Both the position numbers and the translations under genes were made by a program. A model generated the notes under the pieces. The model saw only the letters and a program-made list of their open reading frames with translations, ran no database searches and was not told the DNA's origin. Of a DNA stretch of 64,000 bases, positions 55,070-64,000 are shown in pieces. Source of the stretch: Chitinophaga ginsengisoli (GTDB lineage: Bacteria; Bacteroidota; Bacteroidia; Chitinophagales; Chitinophagaceae); contig NZ_PYGK01000005.1 in assembly GCF_003014595.1 (NCBI RefSeq), positions 62,001 through 126,000 of the forward strand. The letters run 5' to 3'. The stretch's first letter is position 1, and each line of letters starts with the position of its first letter.

Positions 55070-55927
55070 TTATTTCTTTTCCAGCAGTTTGAAGAACTGG
55101 TCAAGCTGTGGCAGTATCACGATACGTGTACGGCGGTTAGCAGCTCTTCCTTCGGGAGTATCGTTGGAAGCGACAGGCAGATATTCACCTCTACCGGCAG
55201 CGGTGATGTGAGCAGGAGGAATACCATAGTCATTCTGTAATACCCTTGTCACAGCAGTCGCTCTCTTCACACTCAGATCCCAGTTGTCCAGTAATACACC
55301 TCTCTTGAAAGGATTGGTATCTGTATGACCTTCCACCATAAACTCGATATCAGGCTGATTAAGCAATACCTTCGCTACTTTTCCAAGCACTTCTTTCGCT
55401 CTGGCAGTGATATCGTAGCTACCGCTTTCAAACAGCAGTTTATCAGAGATATCGATATACACTACGCCTTTCTCTACTTTGATGTTAATGTCTTTATCAT
55501 CCAGGTTGCCAATAGCGCCCTTCAGGTTCATCACAAGTGCCATATTCAGAGAGTCTTTACGCGCAATGGCTGATTGCAGGTCCTGTATATAAGCATCTTT
55601 CGCGCCTATATTATCCAGCGATTTTTTGATGCTTTCTGCCTGTGAATTGCTGATAACAGACAGGTCTTTCAACTGGTTCAGTAACGTATTATTATTCTGC
55701 TTTAATCCTTCCACCCTTTCTTCACTCAGGTTTCTGCTACGCTCAAATGCAGAAGCAGTATCGCGCAGGCTACGCTGACAGTCGTCCAGTTTGCTCTGGA
55801 GGTTTGCATATTTGCCGGATAACTCAGCATACCTGGCCTCAGAAGCCTTGAATTTTTTCGTACTGACACAGGAGAATAATAGAACAGGGCATGATAATGC
55901 TAATAATAATATGACTCTTCGTTTCAT
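55070..55927 (-). CDS. OmpA family lipoprotein with coiled-coil region
   Basis: About 285 residues from ATG 55927 (the longer frame upstream has no signal peptide). The lipobox is LLFSC, followed by a long coiled coil (about 30-130) and a C-terminal OmpA domain (about 155-275) with the peptidoglycan-binding motif VEGHTDTNPF and GRAANRRTRIVI. It should tether the outer membrane to peptidoglycan. The C-terminal tail FFKLLEKK is short. Monocistronic and divergent from the fucosidase. Confidence 0.93.
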   Translation of the reverse strand: MKRRVILLLALSCPVLLFSCVSTKKFKASEARYAELSGKYANLQSKLDDCQRSLRDTASAFERSRNLSEERVEGLKQNNNTLLNQLKDLSVISNSQAESIKKSLDNIGAKDAYIQDLQSAIARKDSLNMALVMNLKGAIGNLDDKDINIKVEKGVVYIDISDKLLFESGSYDITARAKEVLGKVAKVLLNQPDIEFMVEGHTDTNPFKRGVLLDNWDLSVKRATAVTRVLQNDYGIPPAHITAAGRGEYLPVASNDTPEGRAANRRTRIVILPQLDQFFKLLEKK

Positions 55928-56189
55928 ACAAATTGTATTTGTTTTTAATGACTCTAACTGTTGTTCCTTGTACTCCCCATAAATCCAACACCATGCCACA
56001 TTTCACTACGCACTCATGCATATTCCTGTTAAATTGTTAAAATGTCTAACTAATAAGAAATTCGCTTTTCGTTATATTGTATTACCATACGGAGAATGCA
56101 TAATATGATTGTTATATTTTAGTAGCGATCTAGAATATTTATCCACGACACATCAGGGTCCAAAATCCAAAATCGCATCAACGTTCACT

Positions 56190-57593
56190 ATGAAGAAAAC
56201 ATTCGGTTTACGCCTCTTACTGAGCATCCAACTATTAATGCCTGCCCTGTTAAAGGCGCAGGAGAAGTCTGCCGCTTTGCCGCTCGCTACATTGCAACAG
56301 CAATTTGTCGATCTGCGTTTCGGTATGTTTATCCACTTCAACATCCCTACTTTCGCCAACCAGGATTGGCCGGATCCCGAAGCGCCGGCATCGCTTTTCA
56401 ATCCGACAAAGCTTGACTGTAACCAGTGGGCCGCTACCGCCAAAGCAGCGAATATGAGCTACGGCTGTCTGACCACCAAACATCACAGCGGCTTCTGTAT
56501 CTGGGATACAAAGACGACCGACTATAACGTGATGAACAGTCCTTTAAAAAAGGATGTGGTGAGAGAATATGTGAACGCCTTCCGCGCCAAAGGACTGAAG
56601 GTAATGTTATACTACTCCATCCTGGACACGCATCATAAACTGCGTCCGCATGAGATTACCCGCAAGCACATCGACATGGTGAAGGCACAGCTGACAGAGC
56701 TGCTGACCAACTACGGCGATATCACGGCGCTGATCATCGACGGATGGGATGCACCCTGGTCCAGGATCTCTTATGATGATATCCCTTTTGAAGAGATTTA
56801 CCGCCTCATTAAGAGCCTGCAACCTAATTGCCTGGTAATGGACCTCAACGCGGCAAAATATCCGACAGAGGCCTTATTTTACACTGATATCAAATCGTAC
56901 GAACAGGGAGCCGGCCAGCATATCTCCAAAGAAGCGAACAGGCTGCCTGCATTATCCTGTCTGCCTATCAACAGCGCCTGGTTCTGGAAAACAAATTTCC
57001 CCACCACACCTGTGAAAGATCCGGTGAAACTGGTAGACGATATCCTGGTACCGCTGAATAAAGCCTGGTGTAACTTCATCCTGAACGTAGCACCTAACAC
57101 GGATGGACTGATAGATCCAAACGCGGTGAAAGCACTGGAGGAAGTAGGTAAACGCTGGAAGAACACAGGGGCTATGCCTGCACTGACACCGGCTATCGCG
57201 CCCATCATCTCTTCCAATATCGCGAAGTTCCAGCGCAGCAATTCCAGCTGGAGCGATGATATGAACATCATGGACTTTGCCAATGATGATCGTTTCACCA
57301 GCAGCTGGCAGTCTAATCCTACCGTAAAACAGCCATGGTATGAAATAGATTTTGATAAAGCACAGCGCTTCAATATGATCAGTATTGTGGAAGACGGCAG
57401 CAATATCAAAAAGTACCATCTTGAATATGAAGATAACGGTACCTGGAAACCCCTGGCCAAAGGGGAAGGCGAAGGCCATGTGAAAATACACCGCTTCGAC
57501 AGCGTGTGGGGCGGACGTGTACGTATCGTGATCGACGAATTCAGTGCACCGCCTGCTATCGCAGAATTTGGGGTGTACAATGAGAGAAGATAA
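56190..57593 (+). CDS. Alpha-L-fucosidase (GH29) with C-terminal discoidin-like domain
   Basis: About 467 residues from ATG 56190, which starts a signal peptide (MKKTFGLRLLLSIQLLMPAL, cleavage LKAQ). The GH29 barrel begins RFGMFIHFNIPTFANQDWPD with CLTTKHHSGFCIWDTKTTDY, a fucosidase hallmark. The probable nucleophile is Asp184 (ALIIDGWDAPW). The acid/base residue is less conserved in the family and was not assigned. Residues about 355-465 resemble an F5/8 type C (CBM32-like) domain (WSDDMNIMDFANDDRFTSSW). Removes alpha-fucose from glycans in the periplasm or outside the cell. Monocistronic with its own terminator. Confidence 0.92.
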   Translation: MKKTFGLRLLLSIQLLMPALLKAQEKSAALPLATLQQQFVDLRFGMFIHFNIPTFANQDWPDPEAPASLFNPTKLDCNQWAATAKAANMSYGCLTTKHHSGFCIWDTKTTDYNVMNSPLKKDVVREYVNAFRAKGLKVMLYYSILDTHHKLRPHEITRKHIDMVKAQLTELLTNYGDITALIIDGWDAPWSRISYDDIPFEEIYRLIKSLQPNCLVMDLNAAKYPTEALFYTDIKSYEQGAGQHISKEANRLPALSCLPINSAWFWKTNFPTTPVKDPVKLVDDILVPLNKAWCNFILNVAPNTDGLIDPNAVKALEEVGKRWKNTGAMPALTPAIAPIISSNIAKFQRSNSSWSDDMNIMDFANDDRFTSSWQSNPTVKQPWYEIDFDKAQRFNMISIVEDGSNIKKYHLEYEDNGTWKPLAKGEGEGHVKIHRFDSVWGGRVRIVIDEFSAPPAIAEFGVYNERR

Positions 57594-57610
57594 TACTTAA
57601 TGTTAGCATT

Positions 57611-57653
57611 AAAAGAAGAAGGTGGCTCGGTGTAAGGGTCACCTTTTTCTTTT
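57611..57653 (+). terminator. Intrinsic terminator after the fucosidase gene
   Basis: AAAAGAAGAAGGTG (57611-57624) pairs with CACCTTTTTCTTTT (57640-57653) with one mismatch and a 15-base loop, ending in a T-rich 3' arm, 18 bases after the stop. Confidence 0.75.
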
Positions 57654-57935
57654 TACCCCAAAAATCCCCCCGTACCTTGACCGTTTGTAAAAATAATCCC
57701 CGGATAGGAAAAAGGACGAGATGGTACGCGGTCAGGCTCAACCATTAATAACCGCTAGCAATGTGGGAAGCGCCGGGACTGATAAATAAATCTTTTTACA
57801 ATATTAAAAAAATGGTAATATTACTCCAAATTTGCATACCGGGAAGTTAGGAGCGTGTAATAACCTGTTGTTTTTGAGTAATTGATTATTGTTAACTGAG
57901 CTCCCCCGACCACCCTATACCTATACACTGAACCT
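57654..57935. promoter_or_regulatory. Upstream region of the 1556-residue protein gene
   Basis: 282 bases with no gene. It is AT-rich in the middle (57780-57840) with a short palindrome AATATTAAAAAAATGGTAATATT. Presumed promoter region of the two-gene operon; no exact TAnnTTTG box was found. Confidence 0.4.
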
Positions 57936-60900
57936 ATGGTAAAACTTTACCTGCCGAAATCTTGTTTCCGTTACATTAGCTTGTTAACGTTGTTGATTGT
58001 CACTCAAGCTGTTGTCGTACGTGCGGCAGACAGTGATTATGTGAAGCCTCATTTGCCGGTAGCCAATGTCATGACCACCAATATGATGGAAAGCCGTAGT
58101 TTTCCGGATATAGATAAGCAACTGGTGGCTGAAGCGCTGATCGCGCCTGAAAGCGGTTTGTTCTCCGACGCCAGCCTGAAAGGTCTATATGATACTGACA
58201 GCAGTGCCCACGCCTACCGCGACATCGCCAGGGCAGAATTCGAGAAGATATCGAAGAGTAACCACTATACCACCTCCATCTCGCCAGACGACCTGAATGA
58301 GCTGCCTATAGGGCTTTATAAGACCGTTGGCAATACTACGGTGACGATTGCGGTGAGCAATGCCATGTTTTACTCCACCTATGCCGAGCTGACCGTATAT
58401 GCCAAAGTGCAGATACCCCAGGAGCCACATGAGATCTTTTTTGGCTTAAAAGGGCTGAAGCTGTCGTATAAAGGCGGCATATTAGGCGATGCGAAGCTGG
58501 TGTTGCTGGGCGATGTGCCTATAAGACTGGGCGGCGGTACAGCAGCCCTGATATTGAAAGGTGGCATGGATATGCAAACCGGCCAGGGACTTGACCAGAC
58601 CTATGTAACGATAGACTGTAACGGATTTAAGCAGCTGGGACTCAGTGCAGACCTGATGTTCCCCCGCAGCATGATGGTACCTCTGAGACCAGACGGAGAA
58701 CGGACGACTGACAGCTCACAGGTAAAGGCCTCATTCAATACGGTAGTGAGCGACTGGAATGATATACTCGTGAGCGTAGACCTGCCTGCATTTGAAATAA
58801 CACCGCTCAAGGGCGTAGGGTTTCGTATAGGCAAAGCGGTATATGACGGTAGCGATCTGCGTAACTCGCCAGATGTGGTATATCCCGCAAACTACCAGGA
58901 GCGTTATTTGCCGGCAGACGACCCGAATCTCTGGCGGGGCGTATACGTGTCTGACCTGGAAGTCACCTTGCCCAAACAGTTTGGATGGCGTAGCCAGCCG
59001 GGCAAACGTGTTTCGTTTGGTGGCAAGAATATGCTGATAGATAATAACGGCATCTCAGGCAACTTCTTTGCAAATAACATATTGCCAGATGGCAGTGCCT
59101 CCGGATGGCGTTTTTCTGTGGATCATCTGGACATCGACCTGGTGGCCAATCACCTTACAGGCGCCGCGTTCAATGGAATGTTAGGTCTCCCGATGGCCAA
59201 AGCGCCGCTGGGCTATTCCGCCGTGATTACCGCAGATAATGAATATATCCTAAAGCTGAACACCATCGATACACTTGATTTTATGGTATGGCGGGCAAAA
59301 GCCCAGATAAACCCCAACTCATGGGTACAGCTAAAACTGTCTGACGGACACTTCGAGCCGGAAGCGATGCTCAACGGCTACCTGATCCTGGCCTCGTCGC
59401 TGAAACTGGATGACAACAACAAGCCTGTTGCCAAATTTAAAGGCATCGTGTTCCAGGGCCTGCACCTGCAGACCAAAGCGCCTTATCTCACGGCCGATTA
59501 CTTTGGGTATAAGGATGAAAACACAATTTGCAATTTCCCGGTAGCCATTAAGGAGATCTCTTTGGAAACTAAAGACAGCACTACAGCCAACCTGAATATC
59601 GCAGTTCGTTTTAACCTGATGGAAGGGAAGTTTGGTGGTGATACCCGGCTGGCACTGGTGGGCAAGTTTAATAAAGATCAGGGCTTACAGACCTGGAAGT
59701 TTGATAAAATAAAACTGGATGCTATTTCCCTGCATGCTGATCTGAGTGATGCTATGTCCATATCCGGCTCACTGCAGGTATACGACGATGACGCTGTATT
59801 TGGAGATGCAGTGAGTGGTGAGGTGGATGCCAGTTTCATGAAGGGAAAAATAAAGGTAAAAACCCGTGCCATGTTTGGCGCTAAGGGTTTCCGCTACTGG
59901 TATGTAGATGGGAAGGCCGAATTTAAACCAGGCATCGCCGTAGCTCCACCGCTGGAAATTTCAGGCTTCGGTGGAGGTGCTTATTACCGCATGAAAAAAG
60001 AAGGTATTGATACCATTGCGTCCCCAACGGGTGTAAAATATCTGCCGGATTCCACCGCAGGACTGGGTATTAAGGCCGCTGTGCTGTTTGATGTGGTGAA
60101 AGACCAGGTAGTGCACGGAGAAGTATCGTTTGAAGTGGCGTTTAACCGCAACGGTGGTATCAACTTTATGGGCCTGTATGGTTATGCTAAAATACTGGCC
60201 ACAGTGCCGATGGGCAATATCACGAGTAAAGTGGGTGAACAATTTGCCAAAATACAGGCGCAGGAACAGAAAGCGATTGCCAAACTCGGATCTGCAGGTC
60301 AGAAACTGGAGGAACTGAAAGTATCCGATCCTTCAAGCGCGGCCGCCGCTTTGTCAGGCGATGAGAATCTATCCAACGAAGTTGGTATTACTGCTTATGT
60401 GGGTATACAATATGACTTCACCACGTCTACGCTGCATGGCAATTTTGATATGTACATGAACGTAGCCAACGGCATGATGACGGGCAACGCCAGCGGCAAC
60501 CGCGCAGGTTGGGCCGTGATCCATATTTCACCTAGTGAATGGTACCTGCATATGGGTACGCCTACCAACCGTTTAGGTACTAAATTGTCCATAGGTGGCC
60601 TCTCTATTAAATCAGGCGCCTACCTGATGGTGGGCGATAAGATACCCGGTTCTCCGCCACCACCGAAAGAAGTAGCGGATATCATAGGGGTAGACATGGA
60701 AGAACTGGATTATATGCGCGACGCTAATGCGCTGGGTGATGGTCGCGGTTTTGCATTCGGCGCCAGCCTCTCCGTGGAGACAGGCGATATCAGTTTCCTG
60801 ATACTGTATGCCAACTTTAAAGCTGGCCTGGGCTTCGATATCATGCTGAAAGATTATGGAGATGCACATTGTGTGGGTAGCACAGATAAAATTGGTATAG

Positions 60901-62606
60901 ATGGCTGGTATGCCAACGGTCAGGCATATGTTTATTTGCAGGGTGAGTTAGGGGTGAAAGTAAACCTGAGATTTATCAAGGCCCGTATACCGCTTATATC
61001 CGGTGCAGCAGCTATGCTGATGCAGGCTAAACTGCCGAATCCTACCTGGGTAAGGGGATATATGGCCGTGAAGTTCAGTGTGCTGAACGGCCTTGTAAAA
61101 GGCAATATGCGCATGAAGGTGGTGATCGGTCATGAGTGCGAGATCGTAGTGGGCGGTAACAGCCCGGTAGATGTGAAGATCATATCCGACATAAAACCGG
61201 GCACTAATGCCGATGCAGTAGATGTATTCACCGCGCCGCAGGCGGCCTTTAATATGCGTATGGGGCAGCAATTTGATGTAGATGACGACCAGGGTACGAA
61301 GACCTACCGCGCAAGGCTGGCATCCTTTACTGTGATGGATAATGGTCAGCCGATACCTGGCCGCCTGGAATGGAATGCCAACAATGATGGTGTTTCCTTT
61401 TACTCCAAAGAGGTACTGCCTTCTCAGAAACAGCTGACTGCTACGGTGAAGGTGGCCTTTGAAGAGCGGGTGGGCATAACCTGGCAAACGGCCTATGTAG
61501 ATGGCAAACCGGGCGAAGAGACAGAGACGGTGACCTTCACCACAGGCACCGCACCGGACTATATCCCTATGCAGAATATCGCTTATGCGTACCCGGTAGT
61601 GAACCAGCAATACTATTATAAAGATGAATCTGACAAAGGTATCATTAACCTGAGTATGGGACAGGCTTACCTGTTCGATGCCAGATGGCAGTATGCGATC
61701 AATTTCAAAGACGCCGCCGGTCAGACAACTAAATTGGATATGACCTATGACGCCCCTTCACAGACGATTCATTTTACGCCAACAGCGCTGAAGGCAAGTA
61801 CGGCCTACCAGTTTGATGTCATTGCCATTCCTCCGGGCGCACAAAGCACCGATGAAGTGGCGCCTTATCAGCAACAACAGGATGCGGGCGAAGACGGCAG
61901 CTATGCCGTTGCCAACAATCAGGCACAAACAGTTTCCAGGGGCGATGTGGCTAAATCATTGCTGCATTATGGATTCCGTACCAGCAAATTCAACACGTTT
62001 GCCGAGAAAATGCAATCGCTGCGTTTGAAGGATGGTATTGGTGAAACCGTATCGACAGATGTAGTTCGCCTGCTGGCCGACGTAGGCGACTATGAAGGTT
62101 TTGAAGTAGTGGAAATGACGGGTAACAACTATACCGCTTACAAACCGATGGTGAATGTGGAAGCGGTGATGGATGATGCGTATTTTACAAATGACATCAA
62201 TCCGTTGTTGTATGCCAACTATCCTATCAATAACGAAATATTCATTCAGAAACGTAACACAGGCGAATTCGGCGTAGCGCCAAGCAAGGCCTTTATATTG
62301 ATGCCTACTTACCTGGCAGAAGCATCTACCGGTAAGGTGACCAGCTGGATAAAGACAAGGCTGCCGTACCTGTACAATCTTCCGGATGTATACAACCTGG
62401 ACTTCAACGAACTGCAGTATAAGGTAGTGAACAGGTTCATGGGCACAGCAGATGCACCGAAATATGCGTACCTGATAAACGGACATTTCCCTTTCATACG
62501 GTACGGTGCTTACAAAGTGAAATACCAATATGTGCTGCCTGACGGGACTAAAACCAGCAGCGCTGTATTCAATTATCATAATCCATTTAAAACAACCGGC
62601 TTCTAA
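57936..62606 (+). CDS. Giant exported protein of unknown function (1556 residues)
   Basis: The signal peptide spans about 1-31 (ending VVVRA). The body is almost entirely beta-rich, with repeated strand-turn patterns (LKGLKLSYKGGILGDAKLVL, VSDLEVTLPKQFGW, ISLHADLSDAMSISGSLQVY), a short helix-rich insertion (about 765-810, KIQAQEQKAIAKLGSAGQKL) and a PPPP motif near 905. From about 1110 a second region contains Ig-like domains (FTVMDNGQPIPGRLEWNAN, TAYQFDVIAIPPGAQ). No T9SS type A or B sorting domain is visible at the C-terminus. I do not recognise a family. The stop overlaps the start of a fibronectin type III protein (TAATG), so the two are made together. Confidence 0.8.
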   Translation: MVKLYLPKSCFRYISLLTLLIVTQAVVVRAADSDYVKPHLPVANVMTTNMMESRSFPDIDKQLVAEALIAPESGLFSDASLKGLYDTDSSAHAYRDIARAEFEKISKSNHYTTSISPDDLNELPIGLYKTVGNTTVTIAVSNAMFYSTYAELTVYAKVQIPQEPHEIFFGLKGLKLSYKGGILGDAKLVLLGDVPIRLGGGTAALILKGGMDMQTGQGLDQTYVTIDCNGFKQLGLSADLMFPRSMMVPLRPDGERTTDSSQVKASFNTVVSDWNDILVSVDLPAFEITPLKGVGFRIGKAVYDGSDLRNSPDVVYPANYQERYLPADDPNLWRGVYVSDLEVTLPKQFGWRSQPGKRVSFGGKNMLIDNNGISGNFFANNILPDGSASGWRFSVDHLDIDLVANHLTGAAFNGMLGLPMAKAPLGYSAVITADNEYILKLNTIDTLDFMVWRAKAQINPNSWVQLKLSDGHFEPEAMLNGYLILASSLKLDDNNKPVAKFKGIVFQGLHLQTKAPYLTADYFGYKDENTICNFPVAIKEISLETKDSTTANLNIAVRFNLMEGKFGGDTRLALVGKFNKDQGLQTWKFDKIKLDAISLHADLSDAMSISGSLQVYDDDAVFGDAVSGEVDASFMKGKIKVKTRAMFGAKGFRYWYVDGKAEFKPGIAVAPPLEISGFGGGAYYRMKKEGIDTIASPTGVKYLPDSTAGLGIKAAVLFDVVKDQVVHGEVSFEVAFNRNGGINFMGLYGYAKILATVPMGNITSKVGEQFAKIQAQEQKAIAKLGSAGQKLEELKVSDPSSAAAALSGDENLSNEVGITAYVGIQYDFTTSTLHGNFDMYMNVANGMMTGNASGNRAGWAVIHISPSEWYLHMGTPTNRLGTKLSIGGLSIKSGAYLMVGDKIPGSPPPPKEVADIIGVDMEELDYMRDANALGDGRGFAFGASLSVETGDISFLILYANFKAGLGFDIMLKDYGDAHCVGSTDKIGIDGWYANGQAYVYLQGELGVKVNLRFIKARIPLISGAAAMLMQAKLPNPTWVRGYMAVKFSVLNGLVKGNMRMKVVIGHECEIVVGGNSPVDVKIISDIKPGTNADAVDVFTAPQAAFNMRMGQQFDVDDDQGTKTYRARLASFTVMDNGQPIPGRLEWNANNDGVSFYSKEVLPSQKQLTATVKVAFEERVGITWQTAYVDGKPGEETETVTFTTGTAPDYIPMQNIAYAYPVVNQQYYYKDESDKGIINLSMGQAYLFDARWQYAINFKDAAGQTTKLDMTYDAPSQTIHFTPTALKASTAYQFDVIAIPPGAQSTDEVAPYQQQQDAGEDGSYAVANNQAQTVSRGDVAKSLLHYGFRTSKFNTFAEKMQSLRLKDGIGETVSTDVVRLLADVGDYEGFEVVEMTGNNYTAYKPMVNVEAVMDDAYFTNDINPLLYANYPINNEIFIQKRNTGEFGVAPSKAFILMPTYLAEASTGKVTSWIKTRLPYLYNLPDVYNLDFNELQYKVVNRFMGTADAPKYAYLINGHFPFIRYGAYKVKYQYVLPDGTKTSSAVFNYHNPFKTTGF

Positions 62607-64000
62607 TGTATACAATGCGCAGGCTATCTTTTATACTGCTTATACTAATATGTTTTACTGCTGTATCGCGGTTACACGCACAGCATAAAGACAGTGCCGG
62701 GATAGCGGTTACCGCCAGGGCCCGTCAGCACAGCATATTGCTGCGATGGGGCATGACCACCTCCCGTGCCTGGAAGCTCGGTAATCAATACGGTTTTCAG
62801 CTTACCCGTTATACCGTTACCCGGGATGGGAAGTTATTGTCATCGCCGGAGGCCAAAGTATTGAATACGCAACCACTGCGGCCTAAACCATTAAACGACT
62901 GGGAAAAAATAGTACAGCAGAACCAATATGCGGCCATCATTGCACAGGCATTGTACGGTAAGGACTTTGAAGTAGGCGGTGGCGGTAATAATGGCATCGC
63001 AAGTATCATGGCACAATCGGCAGAACAGGAGCAGCGTTTTTCACTCTCCCTGTATGCCGCAGATAATAGCTTTGAAGCCGCTGTAATGGCAGGATGGGGC
63101 TGGGAAGATAAAGAAGCGCGTCCCAATGAGAAATACCTGTACCGGGTTATTTCGCTCGCGCCAAAAGAGCGCGTAGCTATAGATTCCGGAGGGGTATTTA
63201 TAGGCATACAGGACTATGCACCACTACCGGTACCCGGAGATGTAGGAGCCGTGTTTGGCGATAAACAGGTAGCACTTAGCTGGGATTACAGCGTGTTGAA
63301 ACACTACTATACTTCCTGGATAGTAGAACGTTCTAAAGATGGTGGTAAGACCTTTGAACCGGCCCGCTCGCTGCCGGTGACCAACATCAATGAAAAAGAG
63401 AACAGGCCTTCTTCCCGCATGTATTTTATTGACTCGCTGGAAGATAACAATACGGTGTACCAGTTCAGGGTGAGAGGTATTTCCGCATTTGGCGAAAAAG
63501 GACCTCCTTCTGCAGTGACTACCGGTAAAGGCAGGCATGTGTTGATCTATGTGCCGAACATCCGCAGTAACCAGATCTCTGCACAGGGGAAAATGACACT
63601 TACCTGGGATTTTGAAACTGCGGGTAACCCTTTGATCAAAGGTTTTGCATTAAATCAGGCTGAACGCGAAGGAGGGCCTTATAAAACTGTACTGGCAAAT
63701 ATTACCCCCGATCAGCGCAGCCTGCAATACGACCAGCTGTTTCCTTCCAACTATTTCACCATTACGGCTATTGCCAAAGAAGGAGAATCGACCACCTCTT
63801 TCCCTGTGCTGGTGCAGCCGGTTGATTCTACTCCGCCTGCGCCGCCTGTTGGATTGGCTGGTACTGTAGACAGCAATGGCGTGGTAACACTGACCTGGAA
63901 AGCCAATGTGGAAAAGGATATGCTGGGGTACAAAGTTTTCCGCGCCGGCAGGCTGCATGAGGAATTATCTCCCTTAGTGGACTCTATCTATATGAAGACC
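62606..64000 (+). CDS. Fibronectin type III domain protein, 5' part (continues beyond window)
   Basis: The ATG at 62606 shares its first base with the stop of the preceding gene; a second ATG at 62615 (MRRLSFILLILICF) may be the true start. The frame stays open to the end of the window, 465 codons. After a signal peptide (ending RLHAQ) there is an N-terminal domain (QHSILLRWGMTTSRAWKLGN, about 40-205), then fibronectin type III-like modules beginning near VGAVFGDKQVALSWDY and PPAPPVGLAGTVDSNGVVTL. Probably a surface or secreted partner of the 1556-residue protein. The function of the C-terminal part cannot be seen. Confidence 0.85.
   Translation, partial: MYTMRRLSFILLILICFTAVSRLHAQHKDSAGIAVTARARQHSILLRWGMTTSRAWKLGNQYGFQLTRYTVTRDGKLLSSPEAKVLNTQPLRPKPLNDWEKIVQQNQYAAIIAQALYGKDFEVGGGGNNGIASIMAQSAEQEQRFSLSLYAADNSFEAAVMAGWGWEDKEARPNEKYLYRVISLAPKERVAIDSGGVFIGIQDYAPLPVPGDVGAVFGDKQVALSWDYSVLKHYYTSWIVERSKDGGKTFEPARSLPVTNINEKENRPSSRMYFIDSLEDNNTVYQFRVRGISAFGEKGPPSAVTTGKGRHVLIYVPNIRSNQISAQGKMTLTWDFETAGNPLIKGFALNQAEREGGPYKTVLANITPDQRSLQYDQLFPSNYFTITAIAKEGESTTSFPVLVQPVDSTPPAPPVGLAGTVDSNGVVTLTWKANVEKDMLGYKVFRAGRLHEELSPLVDSIYMKT

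Noticed and set aside
56879..57580. 233-residue minus-strand frame inside the fucosidase gene
   Set aside because: It is antisense to a clear GH29 gene, with no family motif or signal; open only because of codon bias on the sense strand.
61956..62615. 219-residue minus-strand frame opposite the end of the 1556-residue gene
   Set aside because: Cys/His/Tyr-rich nonsense translation typical of an antisense shadow; no motif recognised.

Overview
The window looks like a chromosome segment of a gliding, polymer-degrading Bacteroidota, most likely Chitinophagaceae (Chitinophaga-like). The reasons are type B type IX secretion (T9SS) sorting domains, PorP/SprF proteins, two SusC/SusD pairs, ECF sigma/FecR pairs, GH2 and GH29 glycosidases, and an exact Bacteroidota-type -7 box (TAnnTTTG). 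No rRNA, tRNA or CRISPR array was seen.

Layout. 1-8942 (+) is a surface-adhesion cluster: the end of one T9SS cargo, a 1390-residue PKD-domain cargo, PorP/SprF, an OmpA/PD40 protein and a second PorP/SprF. 9016-13149 holds a collagen-like lipoprotein, an ECF sigma factor and a large outer-membrane barrel protein. 13180-15115 (-) is an AAA ATPase/RloB pair resembling the AbiL and PARIS anti-phage modules. 15189-17292 (-) is an ECF sigma with a membrane-anchored partner ending in a barrel-like domain, followed by a His-Asp-Pro repeat lipoprotein and a TIGR03118-like lipoprotein.

19570-50119 contains two related nutrient-uptake loci. Locus A is SusC-SusD-lipoprotein-GH2 (-) divergent from ECF-FecR-S9 peptidase (+). 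Locus B is FecR-ECF (-) divergent from SusC-SusD-GH2-S9 peptidase (+). In both, the S9 gene faces a convergent gene for a small exported protein with a near-identical leader hairpin. Each locus probably senses its ligand through the STN domain of SusC, relays this through FecR to the ECF sigma factor, imports the ligand through SusC/SusD, and processes it with a GH2 enzyme and a prolyl-oligopeptidase-like peptidase. A glycosylated peptide or glycoprotein fragment would fit, but this is inference. Between the loci lies a three-gene operon (exported protein, four-segment membrane protein, M48-like metalloprotease).

50120-54113 is an AT-rich accessory stretch with an IS1182-type transposase remnant, a 1.2-kb region without a convincing gene, a 90-base inverted repeat, a triplet-repeat small ORF before a LytTR regulator, and two related small proteins. 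54281-64000 returns to a higher-GC background: a nitrilase-superfamily amidase, an OmpA lipoprotein, an alpha-L-fucosidase, a 1556-residue exported protein of unknown function and, overlapping its stop codon, a fibronectin type III protein that runs off the window.
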